A stretch of DNA of 64,000 nucleotides. It comes from Calendula officinalis. Lineage: Eukaryota; Streptophyta; Magnoliopsida; Asterales; Asteraceae. Of this stretch, positions 10,389-20,917 are shown in pieces. Position numbers and translations under genes: made by a program. The notes under the pieces are model-generated. The model saw only the letters and a program-made list of their open reading frames with translations, was not told the origin of the DNA and ran no database searches. How positions within the stretch are numbered: position 1 is the first letter of the stretch; every line of letters starts with the position of its first letter. The stretch covers positions 1,855,501-1,919,500 of the forward strand of contig OY970823.1 in the NCBI GenBank assembly GCA_963853835.1, written 5' to 3'.

Positions 10389-13300
10389 GCAGAAGAACAG
10401 ATATTAGACGAGAACAATCTGGTTTTACTTCACTAGATAAAACAACTGAAGGAGAGCAACAACTTCTGGGCCCCGGAGGACGAGGTCACATTCAGCATCG
10501 AATATCCAGTCTTATCCCATGTACTTCATCGTCACCCGATATTCTACATGATCACTGCAAGACCAGTAGTTCCGTTGATATACGTTCAACAATTTTTCAG
10601 CAACCTCCTCCTTGTGCCAACAACCAACCCAGCTCAATTTGAATCAGTAATTGACACTCAAGTTGTGCACTTCACAAAAGATGATATATACGACATCTTC
10701 AGGCTTCCGTGTGGTGACTCCCGACCACCTTTCACTCATCATGAACCTCAGCTCCCATTTGACGAAGTGCTCAGAGGGATTCATAAACTTGGTCTTGACC
10801 TTTCTCGGAACACTGTTGATCTCAGAAATCTCAAGAAGGGCGCCATGGCAAAATGCTGGTCATATGTCTTCACCACTTTCAATAGATGCCTGACAGGAAA
10901 GTCATCTGGTCATGACAGGGCCTCCATCAATGTCCATCATGCCTAGGGGTGAATATGGTACGGTACCATGTATATTTTCTTCATACCGTGTACTGTACCA
11001 ACTATAATTGGTACACTGATTTAGCTACCAGTACCATACCAAGTTTACTTGGTACCAATTTATTTGGCTACCAACAATTGTGGTTGGTACAAATTGGTAA
11101 TGGTATATACCAACATCACAAACTTATATGAAATTAAAAAAAAATTTAATAACAAAATAACAATAATATTTTGTCATTTTTGACCAGTTAAACATATTAA
11201 CAAGTTTTCGGAACACGAAAACAAAATAAGCAAAATGATATAATATGTTACGTGCTATATAAACATAATCTAGTACGATAAAATAACAAAAGATGTAGTT
11301 ATCTTGTCGTAATTGGAGTCTTGGACAAATAGGTTGATAGTTTGGTACATTATATTTAATTAATAATCATATAATATATATATCTTGGTTGGTACGGTAT
11401 ACCATGGTATTTAAAAATTTTGTACCATTACCGTACCATGATTACACAACTGGTACGGTACTACCAACCAAACATGTTGGCTACCAACATATTGGCTACC
11501 AACTATTCTTGGTATGGTTGGTAGCATGTTGGTTGGTTTTATTCGGTACAAATTTGACACCCCTAATCATGCCTATCATGCCCTCTGCTACAACAGGCAT
11601 TATGACTATGCTGCCTATCTTTAGGAAGAATTCACAATAGCCAGATCAAAGGATCCAAAATATCTGATCTACCCGAGGTTATGGTCTATCATAATCGAAC
11701 ATTTCATGAACCACTATCCAAATATTCACAGACGAGATTCTGCAAATCAATTTACACCACCTCGTGTTGCGTACTTTCAAAGAGATAGTGGTTCCTCTGT
11801 TCCTGCAGCACCAGTCCCACTTGAACTGCTTAAACTTGATGACATCAATCTCGATGTTATCCGACAATACCGGGATGCCCATTATCCTGAATGGAGACCG
11901 GAGGACCCTCAACCACAACAAGAACAACAACAAGCACAACCAGAGGGTCAACAACAACCACAACCTCAACAACAGGCAGCTCAACCATAACCACCACAAC
12001 AGCCTCGTCAACAAGCTGCACGAGTTGGCCAACGACAACCGCCGGCTACTCAACGTTCAAAACGACTTCGCATTACAAACTGAGGTGCCTCCGGAAGTCA
12101 GTCGGTTGCCACTCCAGCCTCTCAACAGCTTGCAACTCCACCTACTCGATCAATTATAACTCCACCCATTCGACCCATTGTCACACCACCCATTCAACCA
12201 TCTGAACCTTCATCTTCCACATCATCAGATTCTGCCACAGAGTCTGATCGCCCGGACTCGCCACCATCACCATCTGGTCCACCTTCACCACCTCCAAATC
12301 CCTTCGATGATCCTTTTTTCTTGAATCAACCATCACAACAACCTATACAACCACCATCCACTACAGTACCTCAATCTCCCATACCTTCCACAACTACTTC
12401 TTCAACCGTTTATTCACCCATAATTTCATCACCTTCCCCGATATCAACACATTCATCCCCAACATCCATTCAACCCATCACAACTTCCATCCCACCAATC
12501 ACATCTACCATAACACCAACCATCACTACCACACCTCCAACGATCACCACGATCACGCCAACCATCACTACCATACCACCAACAACAACTACCATACCAC
12601 CAACACTCACTACACTTCTACCACTCTCAACCACCGTCATCATTCCACCAACCATCACCACCACCAGTATTTCCTCGAGGGTCATCGTCACTCCACCGTC
12701 TACAACTGTAATGACCCTCCCTCCACAAACTACAGTATCAGAGGCTACCACAACAACTACCAACCCAATCCCAACTCCAGATCTACAAATAATACCGCAT
12801 ATCGCTTCAGCCTTAGAAACCGTTAAAACCAGGCTTGCGAATCTTGAAAGTAGAATGGCGTATATTCCTCCTCCTCCGGTCCAAGTTCAAAGGAGCTCTG
12901 AGTGGCTTCTGGCAGCATCTCGTCCATTCTCACTTGAAGAACTTAAAGAGATGCACAACCTTCGCACACAAGAGTTTCTTGAGCCCTGATCACAAGACAC
13001 TCCACTTCACTAGAGGCCGGAGGACCCTGAAAATGATCCTCAGGGAGGAGTAAAGAGGAGGAGACTGAAACAAGGAGGATCCAGTTCTCAATATGGTGCA
13101 GGAGGGTGTCAATCTCAACAACAACCTAGCTCCTCTCAACAAGGACAGGGAGGAGGCCCACAAGACGATGACTATATTGATGATTGGGCCGTTGTTGACT
13201 TCGATTACTCCCAGGTGTTGAACGTTGAACCACTCAACCAGTGGCGAGTGGAAGAAAATGAAGATATCTTACCAATTAACAGCCTTCCACCAGCAGAGAT

Positions 13301-14708
13301 GACCGAAGAACAAACGCTGCAATCTATGCGTCATCTACAATCTATCAATGTTGAGGTTGAGAATAACCGCTTGCGCAATGTTCACACAGTTCTGAAGAAG
13401 GAGGCAGATACAGTGATTGATCTTCCAAGCGATTCCGAAGAAGAAAAAATAGTGAATGAGGCTTTCACTGAACCACCTCCCGATGACAACTCTGACAGTG
13501 AAGCATCAGAGGATGAGGAACGAATGGAGGAGGAACGAGTCCCATTCACTCGCGAAAACTATCACAAATTCTTCTACAACTATGAATCGCTAGTTGCCTC
13601 CAGAAACAAAGAACCGGAACCACCAACTGCTTCTCCACAACATGATGTACCGGTCTTATCCGATAGCGAAAAGAGGGCGGCGAATAGAGCTAATAAACGC
13701 CGTTTAAAAATCTCCAAAAAGTTCTTATTCCAACAAATCAAAATACCGTTTGTTGAAGACCTCTTCACTCCTATCTTCCAAGAGACAGAGCTACCGATCA
13801 TATATCAAGATTTATACAAAGAGGTGATTCTGCCACCACGAGAAAAGAGAATGTACTATCTCACAATGTGGTATATTAAGGGCAAAACAAATCAAACAGC
13901 TCCTGGAGATAACGACCAACCACTTCTCAGGCTATTACTGGTACACCATCTACAAGATTCGCAGAGAAGACGATCAAGTGTACATCATTGATGAAGGCGA
14001 TTTCTATATTCTCGAACCTCGAGATATAGAAGTTCTATACAATGAAGTACGAGTACTTCTAGACAGCCCACACCCAGTGAAAAATCATGCGAGAAATTTC
14101 GCTCATGCTACTCTGAAGCGATTCATGCTGGTCAAAACTCTTGCTTCTCGAATGGAAGATGTATAAATGGTTTTGAGAGTGGCACATAAAAGGTTCACCT
14201 GGTTGCACCATACAAATCATTTCCTTCCGAAATTCAAACTCGGAGAACTGTTATGCTGGGTGAACCTAACTTGGCACTGACCTACAAAGACAAATTCAAT
14301 GAAACACAATTCTTTTGTGCTTCAGAGATCGCCAAGTTCTGTGATGGTACACTTAAACTCCTCAAGAAAAAACTAGAGAAAAGGGGGAGACACTTGAACA
14401 GGCTTCCCAGCAACCCAGATCACATCTCCTTACGAAGTAACATAGACAAACTAATCACTGCCATTGATGAAAGATTAAACTGGCGCGCAATGATTCGACA
14501 CTTTGAGGTTCATATGGGGGTACGAGACCGAAAAAAATGCCCACCTACTCAACTGATGTTCGGAACCCACCGCAACAATTTGGTCAATATCATGGACTAC
14601 GGTGGCCGGACGAACCAGTTATTCTTAGACGACCGAACCAGAGAGGTGACCCGCGTTAAAATAATTTGCTGGGAGGCATTCCACCTGTCAACAGTGTCAA
14701 CATTCTGA
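10386..14708 (+). pseudogene. Env-position ORF of the Sirevirus-like element, broken by stops and a MITE
   Basis: From ATG at 10386 one frame stays coding-like to about 13930, since the MITE plus one target duplication (630 bases) preserves frame. Single stops lie at 10434, 11622, 11988, 12081, 12987 and 13011; frame changes follow near 13930 and 14166. The N-terminal third has an FYMITARPVVPLIYVQQFF-like start and a globular domain resembling the extra ORF carried downstream of pol in plant Sireviruses. A Gln/Pro tract follows, then about 200 residues of Thr/Pro/Ser repeats (PTITT units), an acidic segment, a basic segment and a C-terminal part with FCDGTLK. No clear signal peptide or membrane anchor is seen, so an envelope role is positional only. 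The function of this family is not known to me. Confidence 0.68.
10944..11565. mobile_element. hAT-type MITE inside the env-position ORF
   Basis: The termini are TAGGGGTG and CACCCCTA, and the 8-bp target duplication ATCATGCC is perfect (10936-10943 and 11566-11573), as expected for hAT. The 622-bp interior is non-coding and full of GGTACCGTACC and TACCAACA motifs that can pair with each other. Insertion length plus duplication is a multiple of three, so it did not shift the frame of the host ORF, though it adds stops. Confidence 0.93.
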
Positions 14709-14845
14709 GGAATGGCTTCTGATCAACACAGATTCGGAACCCGATCATCAAAAGAAAGCACAATGCTCAATCAACCTTCAATGCAAATACTCTCCTTCAA
14801 CCCTCCGACAATGTTTAAGGTACGTCCTCTAAACTCTAAACTTTT

Positions 14846-15105
14846 TGTGAATCCGTATATATCGATTAAACAACAGATTAAGCAATAACAATGATTAATT
14901 GGAAGGACAAGAATGAAGCTTCACATACAAAGATCAACTTGTTTCAATAGACGTCGGCAAGCTTGGGTCAATACTAGGTTACAACTAGGTATTTATACCT
15001 AGGCCTAGTATTGACTAATTACATAAAATCACCCTAGACTATTTGTTACAATAAATGTCACATTACACCCCTAGACTATTGAATACATTAAAATGTGACC
15101 CAACA
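14846..15105 (-). repeat. 3' LTR of the nested element
   Basis: 260 bp, TGTTGGGTC...TTCACA on the - strand. It contains TATAAATA within an 18-bp inverted repeat (14985-15002: CTAGGTAT, AA, ATACCTAG on the - strand). Directly inside lies the purine tract AAAGGGGGAGAT. Confidence 0.95.
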
Positions 15106-15119
15106 ATCTCCCCCTTTGT
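15106..15119 (-). promoter_or_regulatory. Polypurine tract of the nested element
   Basis: On the - strand the bases read CAAAGGGGGAGAT directly before the 3' LTR start TGTTGGG. It is identical in core to the tract at 23029-23040 of the outer element. It primes plus-strand DNA synthesis in copia elements. Confidence 0.88.
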
Positions 15120-17530
15120 AACAATAGTCTGGGAAGCATATCTTCGAAGTCTTCATCTTTAGCAAAAGCCTAGTATTGTAGATATTTTGTTGCATAATGA
15201 TCAGGATCAGGCTTGAGCTTTGTTAATCTGTGAAAACGAATACTTCTTGTAGCTTTTTAACCACAAAAAGTATTTTGAAGACATTACTTTGAAGATACAT
15301 ATTGATCGACCAGAATTGAGACCCATAATGATAGAGAGATTAACAGCGGAAGTCTTTTCTTGAAGTTTGTGGCTTTATGTCGATCAAATATCTTTAATAA
15401 TTGTTATTCGGGAAATTTTTTGATAAGGTTTATGCTCCCCCTCAAACAGACAATTATTTCTTCGTGGAGTCTTCGGTTCCTTGTTTACTCCCCCTTCACT
15501 GGTGCATATGTGTCCTTTTTATGTGGAGTAAGTTAGGCTAGTATATTCTCCCCCTCATGATGAGCAGGATTTATCCGAAGCATCATGTAACAGGAAGAAT
15601 CACCAAAGCTTGTTGATGAAAATGTGTTGAATAATGATACATCCATTTTTTGAATGAATCAATAGATAACACATTGTACAGCAAAGTTAAATAGGGTAAA
15701 CCGGGATCTCATAGATTTCCCGTTAACACGACAATTGAAAAACTGTGTGACCTACGTTCAGTGTTGGCTTTGATGTTAGCACTGGTAGGATTTCCATTCA
15801 ATCATTGTGGAATACCAATAAGTTTGGTATCACTATGAATGTTCCGGCAATATCACTAGGAGATGCTTGATGGAATGCCTGTGTCCTAGAGAAATTTAAT
15901 TTGGTTCTAGACTCTATTTGTGGACAAACGAAGGTGAGGACTGGAGGTGGGTCCTCTTTTTCAATATCGACAATCTCCAAATGAGATGTCGATAGTGGAT
16001 GTGGTAATCTCCGTGATTTTGAAACAAGTACTTTTTGTACTTGAGTGGTCAGTGGGGTTGTGCATTGCATCACTGGGTCCATGATGACTTAATCAGAAAG
16101 CAGGTTATGCAGTCTAATATAGACGTGGTTACCCGGATGTTTGTTCGGTTTAGGGAGGGTTTTTCGTTTTCTTTAACCCTTTCACACACACTCCTCACAC
16201 AAGTCACTTTTTCATTTTCAACCACACCCTCGATTTTGAGTTACGTTACCATGTGATAAACTGATTTGCACCTCATACTTCATACCCCCTCTCACTGTTG
16301 TTACCTCAGCGCACCCCAATCAAGATCCCAAGATACTTGATTCTGCTCACCTAGACCTAGGGACCCTCACTTTTTTGTTCCTATATGGTTGGTGGCTCCG
16401 GGGAAGATCATACTGGATTTAGCAGATCATAGGAGTAATTTGAGAGTGGTCTATTACGCTCATGTGAATTGTTTTATTTTAGGAATTTCACATGGATTTT
16501 TGGTAACTCTGGGCTCACTTAGAGTATCCGTTAGCACACGGTATGAATCGGTAGTCGTTTGCACAACCGTTGATTCAAATGTGTGTTCTGCGTTTAGAGT
16601 TGCATTGATGTTAGCTCTAGCAGGATTTCCACTCGATCCTCGTGAAACATCAGATTGTGATGCCACTACGAGTGTTCAGATGGATTCACAGAGATCCATT
16701 TTGATAGTGCAAGTGTCCTATAATGGAATATTCTTGAGGGTGAGAACTAGACACACTGTGCATACAAAGAGACTTAACCCGGGGCAGGAGGTTATTATGT
16801 TTCAATACCGACAAACTCCGAATGAGTAGTCAGTAGCTTTTGTGCTGCGTCCCCTAATGAATTGAAACAAATTCCTGTTGAGAGGAATTTGAGTGGTTAG
16901 TGGTGGCGTGCAATTGTTTTACTGGGCTAGTAAAGACTGGTGAAACATTCAATGTATGAATGATCACCTTTTGGTAAGATTGCCTGGTTTAGGTATGGTT
17001 TGGATGCACTCAAAGGTATGTTTTCTTAAAGTTATCATGTTTTCACATCACCTTGCACTCACCTATTGCTATACCCTAGACGTATACCCTCACATTTACC
17101 GAGTGGTTAAAAAGTGTTTCCCTTGGAAGGTAAGACCGGTTCTGGCAAACCATGGGAAGGTATTGTCTTCTGAAAGATATATCTTTTATTTATTGATTGG
17201 GGTATGACAGTTTTGATGTTTGAAAGTTTCTCCCCCTTGAAATACTAATTCTCCCCCTAGAATTAATATTTCTCCCCCTCGACAAACTATCAATAGATAA
17301 AAAAATTTGAAGATCAGAAAGGTACCTTGTAACAACGGTAGAGGGGTGGAGAAGAGTTTGACAGTTATGTGCTTTACTGGTTGTGAGCGGGTTATACACT
17401 AATGTGTGCATAAGCCATACAATTGTGGTTCGAGTTATACACTGAAGTATGTATAAGTCATTCCTTTAAAGTGCGAGTTATACACTGATTTGTGTATAAG
17501 TCATACTCCTGCAAAACAAATTAGACAACT
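15120..17530 (-). other. Tail of the nested element with a duplicated, coding-like domain
   Basis: No complete gene is seen. Sense (- strand) open stretches exist, for example 16082-15798 (94 codons, starting MDPVMQCTTPLTTQV) and 16666-16460, and they are conserved in the outer copy at 22148-22429 and 21518-21730. The two stretches are diverged copies of each other. A triplet of GGGGGAGA boxes with 21-base spacing lies at 17229-17278. The segment 15120-15700 has further purine boxes (near 15430, 15490 and 15550) but no recognisable gene. Role unknown. Confidence 0.6.
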
Positions 17531-17622
17531 TTTGGTACCCATTTTTGTTTGGGTCCGATGATATTAGGTTTAAAATGACACCATCGATAAGTTGTATCGA
17601 TTTGATTTAAAGATTTTGAATT

Positions 17623-19628
17623 CTAATAAAAATTGAAACTTGAAGTTTCACTTTCAAATAATTTCCGGGGAATTATTTGAGATTTTGGAGTTTTAGGAAC
17701 CCATGTTTCTTTTAAGATCGTAGGTGATTTAGGAGTTATTTTTGGCACTTGATTGAAAATTGTTATAGGTGCCAAGGAAAGTAAATCATTTCTTGAGTAT
17801 CTGAACGGTGTAGTTTTGGAAACGAAATTCTTTGAAGATGTAGAAGATTTCAAAACGGTTGTTCGTTTAGTATTACCCATCTGTGAATGCGTAAGTCTAG
17901 AAGAGGAACCTAATCTATTTGGACTTTTAGGTGCGGAATTTCCTCTAATAACTTGGTTAAGTGCATGCACTTTCTTATCAGAGTTTGGTGGAACCGTTGA
18001 TCTTCTAGTCTTTGGCTTGGTAGAGAAACTTACTGATGAATTTGGTTTAGGTTTTGAATTTACTCTATTAACCTGTTTAATAGTGCTGACTTTCTTAACC
18101 GAACTGGTTGTCATCTGAGATGGCGTTAATGTATATAAATCACGATATGCCATTACAGGAGAAAACATTTTGGAGTTATTACATTTATTCTTTGCAGTTA
18201 AAGGAGAATCTAAGTTCATGTACTGAGTTAGATTCTAAATTTTGAATTTGTATTTTCAACCTTTGTTTCTCTTCATCAAAAGATTTATGTGTTTCAACAA
18301 TTTTATTTTCTAATTCAAAAATTTTGGTTTGCAAAACAGATTTTTATTTATCAAAAGACTTTGTGTTTCATCAATTTCAGTTTCTAATTGGCAAATTTTC
18401 TTTTCTAGAATTAGATTTGGAACATAAATCTTTGGTGTAACCTTCTGTTGAATAACAGCATTTCCTTTAATTTCAAATTCTTCTGGAGTCACGATTGGAA
18501 AATATTCCTCATTTCTGAATTTGGCCTTTTTAGTTTCATATGTTTTATTTAATTCAGCATAGTTGAAACTAATTTGTGCATTCTCCTTCTTTGCTCTGTT
18601 GAATGTCTCAATCTCTTTTTCTTCATCAGTTACTCTCATAAAGCTCTGCCAGATATCTCTTTGCATGTATCTGTAATCATATAGCGTTGGAAGCACCCTA
18701 CACGCCTTGCTAAGATATCCTGGATTGTCCGCACCTAGACCTTGTTTTGAATTGAAGTATTTGAACTCTTTTGGTTTGTTCAAATGGATGGTTTGATCAG
18801 TATGTCCTCGTTTGATGATTAACTCTTCAAGATGTTTAATGTGAGCGACTAACTGATCTTTGTTGTAGGTGAGATGATGTATGATAACCTGTTGACTATT
18901 TCTATCTTGTGATGATTGATTAGTTTGATCGGTTAATTTTTCTTTTAATTCTTTGATTTCAGAATTTAAAGATTTAAATTGGTTTTCATTGTCATCAAAT
19001 TCTTGTTGTTTACGTTCCATCCAGTTTTTTGTTAATTGACATTCACGGAACGTTTCAATATACAATTTGTAATATTTGTCATTTCGATCCTTTGAAATTT
19101 GAATTTGTGCATTTTTAAGATTTGTAATTTCAGCTTCTTTCACGGAAATTATATGTGACAAATTTTGAATAACAGTTTCATATTGGACCTTTATTTCTGA
19201 TGCTTGTTTTTGTAAATCCTGAATTTCCAGTGTAAGGATTTTATTTTGTTTAATGTGATTAACAAGTTGCTCACCTAGATGGGCAGTTTGTTTGCATTGA
19301 TTTTTTAAAATGGTTACACGTCTAAAAGTTGTGTATTCATATCCTTTTCGAGTAAAATTGTTTGTTGTAGAGAATCAATTTTAGAAATCAGATCTTTATC
19401 AAAACAATTATCAGAATCAGTGGAATAATCAGAAGTAGATAAAGGAGAGCTGGTTACCTCAATTTCCTTGTTGGCCTCCTCATTGAACGTATCAACATTC
19501 TCTGCATTTTCTCTTGCCATTTTGCGATTAGTAGAGTTGATATAGTTCTCAGGTTGATATGAAGAAGATCTCGTGGGAACCAGGTTCTTGTATAGGATAA
19601 GTGATGAAGAAAATGAACTGGTCTTCAA
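17623..19628 (-). pseudogene. gag: Gag coiled-coil region of the nested element, N-terminus and zinc knuckle missing
   Basis: Three open parts on the - strand (19628-19314, 19161-18310, 18219-17623) line up with 350-2750 of the outer element. Shared landmarks are the acidic Ser/Asp stretch, the motif GLGAD, LPTLYDYRYM, IWQSF, AQISFNYAELN and EEYFPIVTPEE. Frameshifts lie near 19315 and 18330. Upstream of 19628 neither a gag N-terminus nor a CCHC knuckle is found, so RNA binding by the usual knuckle is lost. The last part ends in a Lys/Ser-rich stretch and a WVPK-type motif near 17545, beyond which the pol genes are simply missing. The region is predicted to be a long coiled coil. Confidence 0.85.
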
Positions 19629-19989
19629 AAACAGTGCATATACGAAGAAAACTTTTGGGAGAGAAAAATCAAAATTTCCAAAATCATCAACAGCTTTTCC
19701 CGTATGACAAAGGACACTTTAAATAAGTCCTAGATTTTCGAATTGGTCAAAAACGACAACCGAGCCAAAAATTGTGGCTAATCAAAGTTTGGAAATTGAC
19801 CGAAAAATCACAGAAACGCAAATAAAGTGATCGAAACAAGTCTTTTTGGGCCAGGAAGTCGGGTAATCACGTCGTAGCCTTCGTCTCGATCTTCGATTTG
19901 GTTACTCGTGGGCGTGAAACGGACACCCGAGCTGAAAGTTATGATCGTTTTTGTATAGCACCTTTTGACACACGATCTTGGGTTGAGAT

Positions 19990-20215
19990 TTGCAAGACTT
20001 CGGGCCGAAGTTGATTGAGATGTTCGGGCCGAGGTTGAAGTTCGGGCCGAGGTTGAAGTTCGGGCCGAAGTCAGTTGAGAAGTTCGGGCCGAGGTTGAAG
20101 TTCGGGCCGAAGTCTGTTGAAAAGTTCGGGCCGAGGTTGGAGTTCGGGCCGAAGACCGTTGTTCGAGCCGAAGTTTGTTGAGAAGTTCGGGCCGAACTTG
20201 TTACTGTTCTCGGGC
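19990..20215 (-). repeat. Short tandem array of CGGGCCGA units in the leader
   Basis: About a dozen units of TTCGGGCCGAGGTTGAAG and variants run in tandem (period roughly 18-26 bases) between the primer site and the gag remnant. They share the CGGCCCGA core with the looser array at 7060-7310 of the outer element. The rest of the leader (19630-19989 and 20216-20638) is non-coding. Confidence 0.85.
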
Positions 20216-20638
20216 CGAAAACTTTCTTGACAGTGACGAACGAATATAGCTATATTTTTCACTAAATCGATCCTATCTTGCTCAATTCTTAACCAAATTG
20301 AGTGATTCAAATCCCAATATGCTCGAAAATTATTTTCACACGAAATGAGTCAATAAACTCGATTAAAACATAACAAATCAGATGGTAATTTCGATTTAAC
20401 AAAGGAAAAAATGTGTTTTAATGGTTTTCTTTAAAATCAACGAATTGGGATCAATTCTTGATGGATTTGATCGAAACTTGATTCTAAAATGCTTAGAATT
20501 ACAGGAGAAATGTAATGAACAAAGAATATAAACGATTTAATACCTCAAATTCCGATTTTGATTCTTGAGTTCTTCACCAAAAAAACTTCAAAACTTGCTT
20601 AATCTTCACTGATATGGATCAAATCAAAGAAGATTTAC

Positions 20639-20650
20639 GCTCTGATACCA
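20639..20650 (-). promoter_or_regulatory. Primer binding site (initiator Met tRNA)
   Basis: On the - strand TGGTATCAGAGC follows the end of the 5' LTR after two bases (AT). It is complementary to the 3' end of plant initiator Met tRNA, the standard primer of copia elements. Confidence 0.95.
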
Positions 20651-20652
20651 AT

Positions 20653-20912
20653 TGTGAATCCGTATATATCGATTAAACAACAGATTAAGCAATAACAATG
20701 ATTAATTGGAAGAACAAGAATGAAGCTTCACACACAAAGATCATACTGTTTCAATAGACGTCGGCAAGCTTGGGTCAATACTAGGCTACAACTAGGTATT
20801 TATACCTAGGCCTAGTATTGACTAATTACATAAAATCACCCTAAACTATTTGTTACAATAAATGTCACATTACACCCCTAGACTATTGAATACATTAAAA
20901 TGTGACCCAACA
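20653..20912 (-). repeat. 5' LTR of the nested element
   Basis: 260 bp and nearly identical to 14846-15105. The TATAAATA box lies inside the inverted repeat at 20792-20809. The target duplication CTTTT follows at 20913-20917. Confidence 0.95.
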
Positions 20913-20917
20913 CTTTT

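Larger units (their letters stand above)
14846..20912 (-). mobile_element. Pol-less, gag-only LTR retrotransposon (LARD-like), a relative of its host element
   Basis: Two 260-bp LTRs in direct orientation (14846-15105 and 20653-20912) differ at only a few positions. The perfect target duplication is CTTTT (14841-14845 and 20913-20917). The primer site for initiator-Met tRNA lies at 20639-20650 and the purine tract at 15106-15119, so the element reads on the - strand. The interior holds a leader, a degraded gag coiled-coil region and a non-coding-looking tail; protease, integrase, RT and RNase H are absent. The tail matches 20918-23040 of the outer element in inverse orientation. The size is 6.07 kb. 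It depends on other elements for enzymes. The few LTR differences indicate a young insertion. Confidence 0.94.

Noticed and set aside
12470..12763. 97-codon Val/Met/Gly-rich open frame on the - strand
   Set aside because: It is the complement of the Thr/Pro repeats of the env-position ORF; low-complexity shadow.
16035..16256. 73-codon + strand frame also present at 22193-21978 (- strand)
   Set aside because: It is antisense to the element in both copies; the conservation is explained by the sense sequence of the tail.
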